Shown here: positions 24,600-32,654 of the stretch, one piece after another
Layout: every line of letters begins with the position of its first letter
Numbering within the stretch: position 1 is the stretch's first letter
Assembly (NCBI GenBank): GCA_012270675.1
Contig: JAAXHW010000049.1
Coordinates: 1-34,257, forward strand
Source of the DNA: Candidatus Latescibacterota bacterium
GTDB taxonomy: Bacteria > Latescibacterota > UBA2968 > GCA-2709665
Length of the DNA: 34,257 bases
Reading direction: 5' to 3'
Notes under the pieces: model-generated
What the model was told of the DNA's origin: nothing
What the model saw: the letters and a program-made list of their open reading frames with translations, nothing else
The model's database searches: none
Program-made: the position numbers and the translations under genes

Positions 24600-25763
24600 G
24601 TGGTTACTTTTTCGATTGTAGATAGCGAGAGTCAGGCCAAGATACGGGTGGTCGGGGTAGGGGGCGCGGGGGGCAATGCAGTGAATCGGATGATTGAAGC
24701 GAACCTGCAGGGGGTGGAGTTCGTTGCGGTCAACTCAGATATACAGGACCTGGAGTTGTCGGAGGCGTCCCGGCGGATTCAGATCGGGCTGAATGCGACC
24801 AAAGGGCTGGGCGCGGGGGCCAACCCGGCGATTGGGCGCCAGGCGGTTGAGGAGGACCGGGAACAGGTGACCGAACTCCTGGCCGGTTCCGACATGGTCT
24901 TTATAACGGCCGGCATGGGAGGAGGCACGGGCACGGGCGCATCGCCTGTGGTGGCCGAGATCAGCCGGGAGGCGGGGGCGCTGACGGTGGGGATTGTGAC
25001 CAAGCCGTTTACGATGGAGGGTACGCCCCGGATGCGCAATGCGGAGGCGGGGGTTGCAGAACTGAAGGAGGCGGTGGATACGCTGATTGTGATCCCGAAC
25101 CAGCGCCTGTTGGCCGTGAGTTCACCAGATACGACGCTGCGCGACGCATTCCGAATGGCCGACGACATTCTGCTGCAGGCGACGCGGGGGATCTCGGATC
25201 TCATTACGATCCCCGGAGAGGTGAACCTGGATTTCAGCGATGTGCGCACCGTGATGCTGGAGGGGGGCGATGCGATGATGGGCACAGGGGCTGCGGTGGG
25301 CGAGAGCCGGGCGGTGGAGGCCGCACAGAAGGCGATCAAGAGCCCCCTGTTGGAGGACGTGTGCATCGATGGGGCCCGGGGGGTGCTCGTGAACATTTCG
25401 GCGGGAAGCGATTTGAAGCTTTTTGAGGTCAACGAAGCGGTTTCGGTGATTACCGAGGCAGCGGGGAGCGAGGCGAATATTATCTGGGGAACGGTGCTGG
25501 ACGACGGCCTGGGCGACGGGCTCCAGGTGACTGTCATTGCCACGGGATTTTCGATCGTGGAGGGTCGCCAGGACACGAACACCAAGGAGGCCCAGGGGTC
25601 CAACCAGAAGGTGAGCCGGGATATTCCGGCGTTTATGCGGCAGGGTGGTGGGAATGGAGAGACGCACCCGGCGCATGAAAACGGGGGTAATATCTTAGAA
25701 GATGTGTCCCTGGACGACCTGGAGTATCCGACGTTTTTGCGGCGTAAGATGGAGAAGGCGTGA
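24600..25763 (+). CDS. ftsZ: Cell division GTPase FtsZ
   Basis: Tubulin-like GTPase forming the Z ring. 387 residues from GTG 24600, with AGAGGAGG about 7 nt upstream; the frame is open to a GTG at 24555 that lacks a site. VVGVGGAGGNAVNRM, the tubulin signature GMGGGTGTGASP, FTMEGTPRMRNAEAG and T7 loop NLDFSDVRTVM are intact. The core ends near residue 325. The short tail holds two motifs resembling the conserved C-terminal peptide: DIPAFMR (341-347) and LEYPTFLRRKM (374-384). Last gene of the dcw cluster. Confidence 0.97.
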   Translation: MVTFSIVDSESQAKIRVVGVGGAGGNAVNRMIEANLQGVEFVAVNSDIQDLELSEASRRIQIGLNATKGLGAGANPAIGRQAVEEDREQVTELLAGSDMVFITAGMGGGTGTGASPVVAEISREAGALTVGIVTKPFTMEGTPRMRNAEAGVAELKEAVDTLIVIPNQRLLAVSSPDTTLRDAFRMADDILLQATRGISDLITIPGEVNLDFSDVRTVMLEGGDAMMGTGAAVGESRAVEAAQKAIKSPLLEDVCIDGARGVLVNISAGSDLKLFEVNEAVSVITEAAGSEANIIWGTVLDDGLGDGLQVTVIATGFSIVEGRQDTNTKEAQGSNQKVSRDIPAFMRQGGGNGETHPAHENGGNILEDVSLDDLEYPTFLRRKMEKA

Positions 25764-25801
25764 AAAGACAGGATTCGGGAGTCAGGGATCGGTGAAAAGC
25801 A

Positions 25802-25867
25802 ACCACCGATGAACATCGATGGTGCAGGGGCGACCAGACCGGTCGCCCGGCAGGACATAAGGTCCTG
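25802..25867 (+). repeat. Three consecutive hairpins between ftsZ and its terminator
   Basis: (a) ACCACCGATG/CATCGATGGT (25802-25811, 25814-25823; one mismatch). (b) GGGCGACC/GGTCGCCC (25828-25835, 25841-25848). (c) CAGGAC/GTCCTG (25851-25856, 25862-25867). Each is short and none has a T-tract. Hairpin (b) resembles GGGCGACC..GGTCGCCC repeats I recall from other uncultured bacteria. Confidence 0.6.
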
Positions 25868-25873
25868 ATGTAG

Positions 25874-25907
25874 CCCGGGGGCGAGGTGATCTCGCCCCCG
25901 GGTTTTT
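25874..25907 (+). terminator. Strong rho-independent terminator of the dcw cluster
   Basis: A perfect 12-bp stem, CCCGGGGGCGAG (25874-25885) with CTCGCCCCCGGG (25891-25902), a GTGAT loop, then TTTTT (25903-25907). It lies 110 nt after ftsZ and immediately before the convergent aminotransferase stop. Confidence 0.92.
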
Positions 25908-25919
25908 AGAAGCTTCTTA
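25906..25919. repeat. Possible collapsed MITE-like repeat at the aminotransferase stop
   Basis: TTA-GAAGCTTC-TTA: the outer ends GAAGC and GCTTC of the element are fused, with the 3-bp TTA on each side. The right TTA is the aminotransferase stop codon (TAA on the minus strand). Too short to be sure. Confidence 0.35.
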
Positions 25920-27269
25920 GCGAACCATCCGCCTGAACGAATTCTCCTGCATCTCACATTCCAGGAGCCCATCCAGCCGGTCGTTTTCCAGCCCGTCTTT
26001 GACGACTGCAAAGCTCTCCCGAACCACTGCTTCTGTCCTATCCAGTGCCGCGTCGTCGTGGGCGCAGTTGAAGAAGAAGCCGGTGGAGAGGATGAGGCCC
26101 CTGCGGGCGTTCTCCTGGATGAAGAGGGTGCTGACCTTTTTGGCCGTTTCCGCACCCTCCACGTTGAACCGGATGCCCGGATGCGCGGCGACGCCCACGC
26201 ACTTTGCATCCAGTCCGACTTCCCGGGCGACCCGGTTGATCCGTTCACTGAACGACGATCCGACCTTTTCGAAATGGGCCACGGCATTGCGGCGCTGGAG
26301 TTCCTTGAGGGTGGTGAGCGCAGCCACAACGCCGATGTTGTCGTCCCAGTAGGCACTGGAGATGAACATGCGGGATACCCTCTCCATAACTTCCCGTTTT
26401 CCCACGACCGCCGCCATGGGATAGCCGTTGGAGATGGCTTTGGCGAAGACGGACAGGTCCGGCGTGATGCCGGTATATTCCTGCACGCCGCCCAGGGCGA
26501 TTCGGAAGCCGCTGGAGACTTCGTCGAAGATGAGGACTACGCCGTAGCGCGTGGCCAGTTCGCGCACCCCTTCCAGATAGCCTTCAGGGGGCAATTCCGT
26601 GCGCATAGGTTCCATGATGATACAGGCGACATCGCCGTCGTGTCGCTTTAACAGGTCTTCCAGCATATCCAGATCGCCGTATCGAAAGGGAATGATTGTG
26701 CCTTCCAGGACGCTGGGCACGCCGATAGGTTCGATGCCGGGCAGGAGATGGGTGTCCAGCCTTTCACCTCCCAGGTTCGCCGCCAGGTACCAGTCGTGCC
26801 AGCCATGGTAGCCGGAGAAGAGGACCTTGTCTCTGTTGGTAACGCCGCGGGCGATGCGCACCGCGATGGTGCAGGCTTCCCCACCTCCCTTGGCGTAGCG
26901 CACCATCTCGGCGGAAGGGATGAGACGCACGAGTTCCTCGGCCAGTTCCACCGCGGTTTCGTGTACGATGCTGTAAATCGACCCTTTAGCGATCTGCTCT
27001 TTCACGGCGCTGTCCACGACATCATCCGCATATCCCAGGATAATGGGGCCGACGGCGCTCATCCAGTCCACGTATTCGTTGCCGTCGATATCCCAGATGC
27101 GGCACCCTTTGGCGCGTTCGGCATAGATGGGGCTGATGCCCAAGGCCGCACGGGTCGGGCGACGGCTGATCAACTGGGTGGCGCCGGGGATCACCTGCTG
27201 TGCCCTTTCGAAGACTGCCATCGAACGTCTTACCGGGTGTTGTACCGGTGCGGCAATCTGTTCTGCCAT
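25917..27269 (-). CDS. Class-III aminotransferase, glutamate-1-semialdehyde-aminomutase-like
   Basis: PLP enzyme of fold type I. 450 residues. The pyridine-binding Asp is D249 in LIFDEVSSGFR, and the Schiff-base lysine is K277 in VFAKAISNGYP; YAKGGGEACTIAVRIAR lies in the phosphate-binding region. The order and spacing are like GSA aminomutases, but the lysine region (FAKAISNGYP) is that of the broader acetylornithine/GSAM-like group, so the substrate is unknown. ATG 27269 has TAAGGAG upstream. It is probably co-transcribed behind the SDR gene, with a MITE-like element in the gap that touches this ribosome site. The setting (SDR, Gfo/Idh, PhyH) argues against a housekeeping hemL. Confidence 0.85.
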   Translation of the reverse strand: MAEQIAAPVQHPVRRSMAVFERAQQVIPGATQLISRRPTRAALGISPIYAERAKGCRIWDIDGNEYVDWMSAVGPIILGYADDVVDSAVKEQIAKGSIYSIVHETAVELAEELVRLIPSAEMVRYAKGGGEACTIAVRIARGVTNRDKVLFSGYHGWHDWYLAANLGGERLDTHLLPGIEPIGVPSVLEGTIIPFRYGDLDMLEDLLKRHDGDVACIIMEPMRTELPPEGYLEGVRELATRYGVVLIFDEVSSGFRIALGGVQEYTGITPDLSVFAKAISNGYPMAAVVGKREVMERVSRMFISSAYWDDNIGVVAALTTLKELQRRNAVAHFEKVGSSFSERINRVAREVGLDAKCVGVAAHPGIRFNVEGAETAKKVSTLFIQENARRGLILSTGFFFNCAHDDAALDRTEAVVRESFAVVKDGLENDRLDGLLECEMQENSFRRMVR

Positions 27270-27281
27270 GGTGAGATCTCC

Positions 27282-27371
27282 TTAGAAGCTGTTTGAAAAT
27301 TCCCGGTGCGTTCCCGACCGGCGCTTTTGCAGCCGCGTGAAGACCGCTGGGGGTTTTAAGACAGCTTCTTA
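27282..27371. repeat. MITE-like element, full copy A
   Basis: 90 bp with terminal inverted repeats GAAGCTGTTTGAAAATTCC and (opposite strand) GAAGCTGTCTTAAAACCCC, about 15 of 19 matching. TTA flanks both ends (27282-27284 and 27369-27371), consistent with a 3-bp TNA target duplication. It fills most of the SDR-aminotransferase gap. Confidence 0.75.
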
Positions 27372-28175
27372 TTACCAGGCGGTCCAGCCGCCGTCAATGG
27401 TGAGGTTCTGGCCGGTCATGTAGCTGCTGGCATCGCTGACGAGGAACAGGATGGCGCCTTTGAGTTCATAGGGAAGACCCATGCGCACCATCGGGCTTTT
27501 GACACACAGGCGTTTTACCAATTCCAGCTGGACCCCCGGGTTTTTGGGGAATGGACCGGGACTGAGGCAATTGACGCGTACGTCGTCGCAGGCCCAGTAG
27601 ATGGCCAGGTGACGCGTCAGGTGGATGATCCCGCCTTTGAGCGCATGGTAACCGGCGGGGCTGGCGTTGCAGACCCCTTCGTAGGCATCGGGGTAGGAGG
27701 CAACCTGACCGTACATGGAGCCAAGCATGACGATGCTTGCCGGGGCGCTGCGTTCGACGACGTGGTTTCGAAGAAGACGGGCAAGTGTGAAATATCCCGA
27801 CGCGTTGGCGAGCTGGCGGGTGAACTGTTCGTGCGTGACGCTGGTCCAGTCGTTGGCCTGCGCTTCGTTCCCGTTGTTGACCAGGATATCGACCTTTCCA
27901 GCGGACTCGATCGCTTCGGCAAAACCGGATTCGATGGAGGACGGTTGCATATGATCCAGCAGGACGCCGAAGTGCTCCGCGCCGCCTGCCCTGGGCAGCG
28001 TCTCCACGGCGGCCTGCGCCCGGCTGCGGTCCCGGCTGCTGATGACGACCGATGCGCCGGCTTCGGCCAGGGCCCGGGCCATGGTCGAGCCCAGGTAGCC
28101 TGTGCCGCCGGTGATGAGCGCGACTTTCCCGGTCAGGTCGAATAGCTGCTGGACGGTTGGTTCGGACGTTTCCAT
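27372..28175 (-). CDS. Short-chain dehydrogenase/reductase
   Basis: NAD(P)-dependent oxidoreductase, 267 residues from ATG 28175, chosen for AAAGGA upstream (the frame is open to 28256). Cofactor loop TGGTGYLG (22-29), DILVNNG (96-102), catalytic Ser153 (GSMYG), Tyr176 and Lys180 (YHALK). The C-terminal GQNLTIDGGW is typical of the classical SDRs. NNG replaces the usual NNAG. Substrate unknown. It heads the minus-strand pair with the aminotransferase, divergent from the Gfo/Idh operon, so the two sets may share regulation. Confidence 0.9.
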   Translation of the reverse strand: METSEPTVQQLFDLTGKVALITGGTGYLGSTMARALAEAGASVVISSRDRSRAQAAVETLPRAGGAEHFGVLLDHMQPSSIESGFAEAIESAGKVDILVNNGNEAQANDWTSVTHEQFTRQLANASGYFTLARLLRNHVVERSAPASIVMLGSMYGQVASYPDAYEGVCNASPAGYHALKGGIIHLTRHLAIYWACDDVRVNCLSPGPFPKNPGVQLELVKRLCVKSPMVRMGLPYELKGAILFLVSDASSYMTGQNLTIDGGWTAW

Positions 28176-28477
28176 CTCGGTTCCTTTCTGATGAGTGGGC
28201 TGGACAGCAGAGAAAAGCAAAAGCGACCACTGATGAACACAGGTAGACACAGACAAGAGAGAGGGAAAAACCCGGGGTCAAGAGCCACCCTGTAGAACCC
28301 AAGGTACCATTTTGGGACGCTTAAATCCAGTCTATTTTCTCTTCCTGATGGTGGAGATGCGTTTCTTCTTCCCGGAGGTGTGGAACGCTTGGAAATCCGT
28401 CGCAAAAGCATTATCTTGGACACTGGCTGTGTGGAGAAACATGCCAGTTTCACATGAAGTGGTGAAAGGAAGGTAAA
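28176..28477. other. Divergent intergenic region between SDR and Gfo/Idh genes
   Basis: 302 bp. Holds a motif ACCACTGATGAACAC (28226-28240) similar to one downstream of ftsZ, a candidate rightward promoter and an inverted repeat near the Gfo/Idh start. No convincing leftward promoter was found and no coding frame is supported. Confidence 0.5.
28389..28417 (+). promoter_or_regulatory. Candidate promoter for Gfo/Idh-PhyH-Gfo/Idh
   Basis: TTGGAA (28389-28394), a 17-nt spacer, TATCTT (28412-28417); each box matches 4 of 6. Downstream, TTTCAC-N8-GTGAAA (28448-28467) overlaps the ribosome-site region and could be an operator. Confidence 0.4.
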
Positions 28478-29455
28478 ATGGAAACTGTCAGATGGGGGAT
28501 TATCGGATGCGGGGATGTGACGGAGGTGAAGAGCGGGCCGGCGTTTCAGAAGGCGGAAGGTTCGGCGCTTGTGGCGGTGATGCGGCGGGATGAAAAGAAG
28601 GCGGCCGATTATGCGCAGCGGCACGGCGTGCCCCGCTCCTACGGCCGGACGGAGGATTTGATTGCCGATGCTGAAGTGGATGCGGTTTATATTGCCACGC
28701 CTCCGTCTTCCCACTGCGAACTGGCGTTGAAGGTGGCAGAGGCCGGCAAGCCCTGCCTGGTTGAAAAGCCAATGGCGATAACCCATGCGGAATGCACCAG
28801 GATGGTGAAGGCGTTCAGGGCGAAAGGGACACCACTTTTTGTGGCGTATTACCGCCGCGGCCTTCCCCGGTTCTTAAAGGTTCGGGAACTGCTGCAAGAA
28901 GGGGTATTGGGGACGTTGAGTTCTGTGCATATCGTCCAGTACGGGCCGCTGGATACGGGCGAGCAGGCGCTGGGCTGGCGTTACGACCCCTCTGTTGCGG
29001 GCGGCGGGCTGTTTATGGATCTTGGATCTCATGGACTGGACCTGCTCGATTTTCTGGTGGGCCCCATCAAGGCGGTGGAGGGCTTCTCCGTGAATACGGG
29101 AGGGGCGTATCGGGCCGAGGATGTGACGGCGGCCTGTTTCGAGTTCGAGCCGGGAAGTGTGGGTACGGGAGTCTGGAATTTCAATGCGGACCACGAAGAA
29201 GATCGGATCACGTTCACCGGGTCGGAAGGAGAACTGCAGTGTCCGGTTTTTTCAGATACGGGGATCACGCTTAAAAAGGACGGCAAAGAGGAGATTCTGG
29301 AGTTCCGAAATCCGCTCCACGTACACCAGCCGCTGGTCCAGACGGTGGTGGACCAGCTTTTGAGAAAAGGAGTCTGTGAATCGACCGGGCAGAGCGGGGC
29401 GCGGACAGCGTGGGTCATGGACGAATGTTTGAAGAATTATTATGACAACCGGTAG
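28478..29455 (+). CDS. Gfo/Idh/MocA-family oxidoreductase (first copy)
   Basis: NAD(P)-dependent dehydrogenase of a family acting mainly on sugars, inositols and related compounds. 325 residues. Rossmann start WGIIGCGDV, catalytic EKP (96-98) and GGGLFMDLGSHGLDLLDFL with the conserved His185. ATG 28478 has GGAAGG upstream. First of three rightward genes. The substrate cannot be inferred. Confidence 0.92.
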   Translation: METVRWGIIGCGDVTEVKSGPAFQKAEGSALVAVMRRDEKKAADYAQRHGVPRSYGRTEDLIADAEVDAVYIATPPSSHCELALKVAEAGKPCLVEKPMAITHAECTRMVKAFRAKGTPLFVAYYRRGLPRFLKVRELLQEGVLGTLSSVHIVQYGPLDTGEQALGWRYDPSVAGGGLFMDLGSHGLDLLDFLVGPIKAVEGFSVNTGGAYRAEDVTAACFEFEPGSVGTGVWNFNADHEEDRITFTGSEGELQCPVFSDTGITLKKDGKEEILEFRNPLHVHQPLVQTVVDQLLRKGVCESTGQSGARTAWVMDECLKNYYDNR

Positions 29456-29497
29456 ATATTCGGGAGAGGCCGTTTTCAAACCAGGACGAATGAGGAT

Positions 29498-30349
29498 ATG
29501 ATGTCGATGCTTACCCCCCAGGAGGCACTGCAGAAGCGGCAGGAGTTGGTGGAGTTGGGATACACCGTCGTTCCGGGAGTTTTGCAGAACCCGTTGCTCG
29601 ACGAATTACGCCACTGGTCTGAAGACATCTTAGACCGCGTGTCTGTCGATCCAAAATACCGCTACCAGGGAAGCGACATCCACGTGTCCACCCGGCGGAA
29701 ATGGCACACCACCAGAGGCCAGACACCGGACGAGCGCCAGTTTTCCGATCCGATTGTAGAACGCATTATCGATCTTCCAGAACAGTGGGAAGCATGCCGG
29801 TTGCTCGGGCTGGAAGGCCAGCGGGCCGACGACAAAATCATCCTGTTATCCAAATCCCCTCACGGCCCGCCCCTGTACTGGCACCAGGACTTTACAAACT
29901 GGAACCACCCTGAGGCCGCGTCCCGGTGGCCCACACGGATTTTCCTGTCTTATTATCTGACGAATACGACGCGGGAAAACGGGTGCCTCCGGGTGATTCC
30001 GGGTACGCATCACATGCGGATCGATCTACACGATGTCCTGCCCGCGGCGCACGGCGAGGAGATCCAGGCGGTCGAAGATTTATCGCATCCGGCCTTTATG
30101 GACCACCCCGGTGCTGTGGATGTTCCGGTCAAGTCCGAAGACCTGGTGATCGCAGACGCCCGTGTGCTCCACGCAGCCTGGCCGAATCGGACCGATAAGC
30201 GTCGCACCCTCCTGCTGCAATGGCATTCGGTCTTCCCCTTCCCCAATCCGCCGACCTGGTGGAAAGGAGAAATTCCAGACCCGATCCGAAATGCCGATCC
30301 AAACGTAGAATACGAGAGAACCCGAACCCCCGGCACGCATCTGTCATAA
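29498..30349 (+). CDS. Phytanoyl-CoA dioxygenase (PhyH) family protein
   Basis: Fe(II)/2-oxoglutarate dioxygenase, 283 residues. The iron triad is visible as His129 and Asp131 (YWHQDF) and His225 (ARVLHAAWPN). Arg235 or Arg236 (KRRTLLLQW) probably binds 2-oxoglutarate. NTTRENGCLRVIPGTHH is a family hallmark. Starts at 29498, 29501 or 29507 are all possible; GAGGA upstream best suits the later ones. Members hydroxylate diverse small molecules, so the name does not imply phytanate. Between two Gfo/Idh genes, likely one transcript. Confidence 0.9.
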   Translation: MMSMLTPQEALQKRQELVELGYTVVPGVLQNPLLDELRHWSEDILDRVSVDPKYRYQGSDIHVSTRRKWHTTRGQTPDERQFSDPIVERIIDLPEQWEACRLLGLEGQRADDKIILLSKSPHGPPLYWHQDFTNWNHPEAASRWPTRIFLSYYLTNTTRENGCLRVIPGTHHMRIDLHDVLPAAHGEEIQAVEDLSHPAFMDHPGAVDVPVKSEDLVIADARVLHAAWPNRTDKRRTLLLQWHSVFPFPNPPTWWKGEIPDPIRNADPNVEYERTRTPGTHLS

Positions 30350-30393
30350 TCCATAAAGCGGTAAAACACCCCTTCGGGAGAGACGGAAAGGAC

Positions 30394-31455
30394 ATGGCAA
30401 TGCAACCTGTGCGTCTGGGGATTATCGGGTGCGGTGTGATCGGCCGGAGGCACCTGGAGGCGGCTGCGGATTCGACGGCGATCGATGTGGTGGCCGTGGC
30501 CGATTTGCGCGAGGGGGTTGCCCGGCAGATGGCCGGGAAGTACGGGGTGGAGACGGTGTATGCCCGGGGGGATGATCTGCTGGAGGACGGCCGGGTTGAG
30601 GCGGTGGTGCTGGCAATGCCGGCCTGCATCCGGACCGGGCTGGGGCTTCGGGCGTTTGAGCGGGGCAAACACGTGCTGACCGAGAAACCGGTGGCGATGA
30701 ATGCGGACGAGGTCCGGCAGTTGATCCGGGCGCGGGGGGATCTGGTTGCGGGGTGCTGTTCGTCGCGGTACCGGTTTCTGCCGTCCGCCGATGCGGTGAC
30801 GGCGTTTCTTGCCACGGGCGCCCTGGGCGCGTTGAGGATGGTTCAGTGCCGGGCGATTCGGCCGGGGAGCGGCCCTCCTCAGACGCCGCCGCCGGAGTGG
30901 CGGTTGAAGGTGAAGCTCAACGGAGGCGGGATTATGTCCAACTGGGGGTGTTACGACCTGGATTACCTGCTGGGGGTTACGGGCTGGTCGCTCAGGCCCA
31001 AGCTGGTGCTGGGGCAGACCTGGACGGTGCCGCCAAAGTTCGAGGCGCTGACCGCGCCGGGGTCCGATGCCGAGACACACGCGGCGGCGATCGTCCGCTG
31101 CGAGGGAGGGGCGGTGATCCATTTCGAACGGGGGGAGATGACCGCGGCCCGGGCAGAGGATGCGTGGAAGATTGTAGGAACAGAGGGGTCCCTGGAGCTG
31201 GATATGCTGGTTAAAAAAGGCAAGCGGATCGTCTACAACCGGGCGTCATCGGAGGAAGGCGTGGTTTCGGAGACGATTTGGGAAGGGGACGAAGACTCAG
31301 GGCTGGTCCACGCGGGGCCGGTGGAGGATTTTGCCCTGGCGATCCGGGAGAACCGCCGGCCCAGGACGGGACTGGAGGAGGCGCTGGTGGTACAGCAGAT
31401 TACGGACGCGATCTATCGCTCGGCAGAAGAGGAGCGGGCGGTGGAAATAGGATAA
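30394..31455 (+). CDS. Gfo/Idh/MocA-family oxidoreductase (second copy, His-to-Tyr)
   Basis: 353 residues from ATG 30394; ATG 30400 has better spacing from GGAAAGG and is also possible. LGIIGCGVIGRRH cofactor loop, EKP at 97-99. Where the family normally has His in the GGG..D.G.H motif, this protein reads NGGGIMSNWGCYDLDYL, with Tyr187. It may act on a different substrate or with altered acid/base chemistry. The frame is open 174 nt further upstream, but that part overlaps the phyH end and is not conserved. Confidence 0.88.
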   Translation: MAMQPVRLGIIGCGVIGRRHLEAAADSTAIDVVAVADLREGVARQMAGKYGVETVYARGDDLLEDGRVEAVVLAMPACIRTGLGLRAFERGKHVLTEKPVAMNADEVRQLIRARGDLVAGCCSSRYRFLPSADAVTAFLATGALGALRMVQCRAIRPGSGPPQTPPPEWRLKVKLNGGGIMSNWGCYDLDYLLGVTGWSLRPKLVLGQTWTVPPKFEALTAPGSDAETHAAAIVRCEGGAVIHFERGEMTAARAEDAWKIVGTEGSLELDMLVKKGKRIVYNRASSEEGVVSETIWEGDEDSGLVHAGPVEDFALAIRENRRPRTGLEEALVVQQITDAIYRSAEEERAVEIG

Positions 31456-31480
31456 CACCTATCGGTTTTCTGGTCCACCC

Positions 31481-32578
31481 CTATCCCGTTTCCCCACGCT
31501 GAAGGAACGCTGTTAACCCCTGGCGGTCCATTCCCGCGATGCCGAGTTCACCCACACCCCGGCCGGCTGTCCAGCCGTCCAGTCCCATCACAACAGATCC
31601 GATGTCCACCAGCGCCCTCATGGTGGGGGTTTCTACATTGTACTGAGCGCCGACCGAACTCCAGGCCGCCAGACCGTAGGGGATGTCTTCGGTGAGCCAA
31701 CGGCTGTCCAGGGAGCCGGGGGCCTTGAGGCGGGTGAGCATGTAGGAGCCGTTGATGGTGGCCCAGAGGTCTCCCCTGGGCCCGAATCCGGCCCTGTGAA
31801 AGGCCTCGTCTGCGGCACAGAGGTCGTAGCCGAGGGCACTGGCGATCGCCCGGCGTTCCGCGTCGACCTGCATGATGACCTTTGCCACAGAGGGGGTGAC
31901 GCCTTCTTCGTAGAAGTAGAACTCGCCGTGCGAATACTCCACGCGCCCGGCGTTGAGCAGGACGCCTGCGGGATGGACCACCGGGTTCATGGCGGCCAGA
32001 CCGCAGGCCATGGCGTCGGGGTAAGGGGAGATACCCGGAAAGAGGGGGGCGATCTGCTCCAATACGCGTTCCGTCTGTGTGGCAGGCAGCACCCCCAGGC
32101 CCAGACCAGAGACGATGCCCCAGATGGTGGCGGTGTCAGGGGCGGTTTTTCGGCAGACGTAAGGGGCGGTGTCCACCTCGGCGAGGGTGACGCCGCCGGT
32201 TCCGGCCTCGCGGAGGATGCGCGCCCATTCGAGGGTGCCCAGGGTGCCGGGCATGAGGACAACGGTCTGCCCGGCCCGGAGGTGAGGGGCGCAGACTTCG
32301 GCGAAGGGCTTATGCGCATAGGCCGGCACGATGAGGAGGGCGAGGTCGGAGGCGTTTAAGGCCTCGCCAACGTCGGTCGTGATACGGTGGATTCTTGCCG
32401 CACCCTGTTTGCCGACGCCGACCAGGTGGATGACGCCGGATTCCTTTATCGGGTTCAGTGCGCCTTCAAAGCCCGAAATTTCGTAGAGGGTGACGTCAAC
32501 ACCTTTCAGCGTCAGGTTGGCAGCCACAGAGAAGGCGGTGTTGCCGCCACCCAGGACGGTTACGGATGAGGTTGGCAT
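31481..32578 (-). CDS. Opine/octopine-dehydrogenase-like NAD(P)-binding protein
   Basis: 365 residues. N-terminal Rossmann loop VTVLGGGNTAFSVAANL. C-terminal octopine-dehydrogenase-type domain with the conserved MNPVVHPAG, where Asn198 and His202 match the expected catalytic region. The family reductively joins an amino acid and a keto acid or catalyses the reverse, though many members have other roles. ATG 32578, weak ribosome site. It faces the second Gfo/Idh gene with only 25 nt between their stops and no terminator seen. Confidence 0.85.
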   Translation of the reverse strand: MPTSSVTVLGGGNTAFSVAANLTLKGVDVTLYEISGFEGALNPIKESGVIHLVGVGKQGAARIHRITTDVGEALNASDLALLIVPAYAHKPFAEVCAPHLRAGQTVVLMPGTLGTLEWARILREAGTGGVTLAEVDTAPYVCRKTAPDTATIWGIVSGLGLGVLPATQTERVLEQIAPLFPGISPYPDAMACGLAAMNPVVHPAGVLLNAGRVEYSHGEFYFYEEGVTPSVAKVIMQVDAERRAIASALGYDLCAADEAFHRAGFGPRGDLWATINGSYMLTRLKAPGSLDSRWLTEDIPYGLAAWSSVGAQYNVETPTMRALVDIGSVVMGLDGWTAGRGVGELGIAGMDRQGLTAFLQRGETG

Positions 32579-32654
32579 AGGCTGGGTCTCGCATTTTTAC
32601 GATTCACGATTCACCCTTGATCGGCCATGAGGATAGTCGGAGGAAGGGGTTCTG

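Noticed and set aside
24779-26356. A 525-codon open frame on the minus strand across ftsZ and the aminotransferase gene
   Set aside because: It is antisense to well-conserved ftsZ and lies in a second frame of the aminotransferase gene. Its composition is Ser/Pro/Arg-rich, as expected for a shadow of GC-rich coding DNA, and it has no recognisable domain.
25917-27269. Calling the aminotransferase hemL (glutamate-1-semialdehyde aminomutase)
   Set aside because: The active-site region and the accessory neighbourhood fit a broader GSAM-like group; no other heme genes are nearby.
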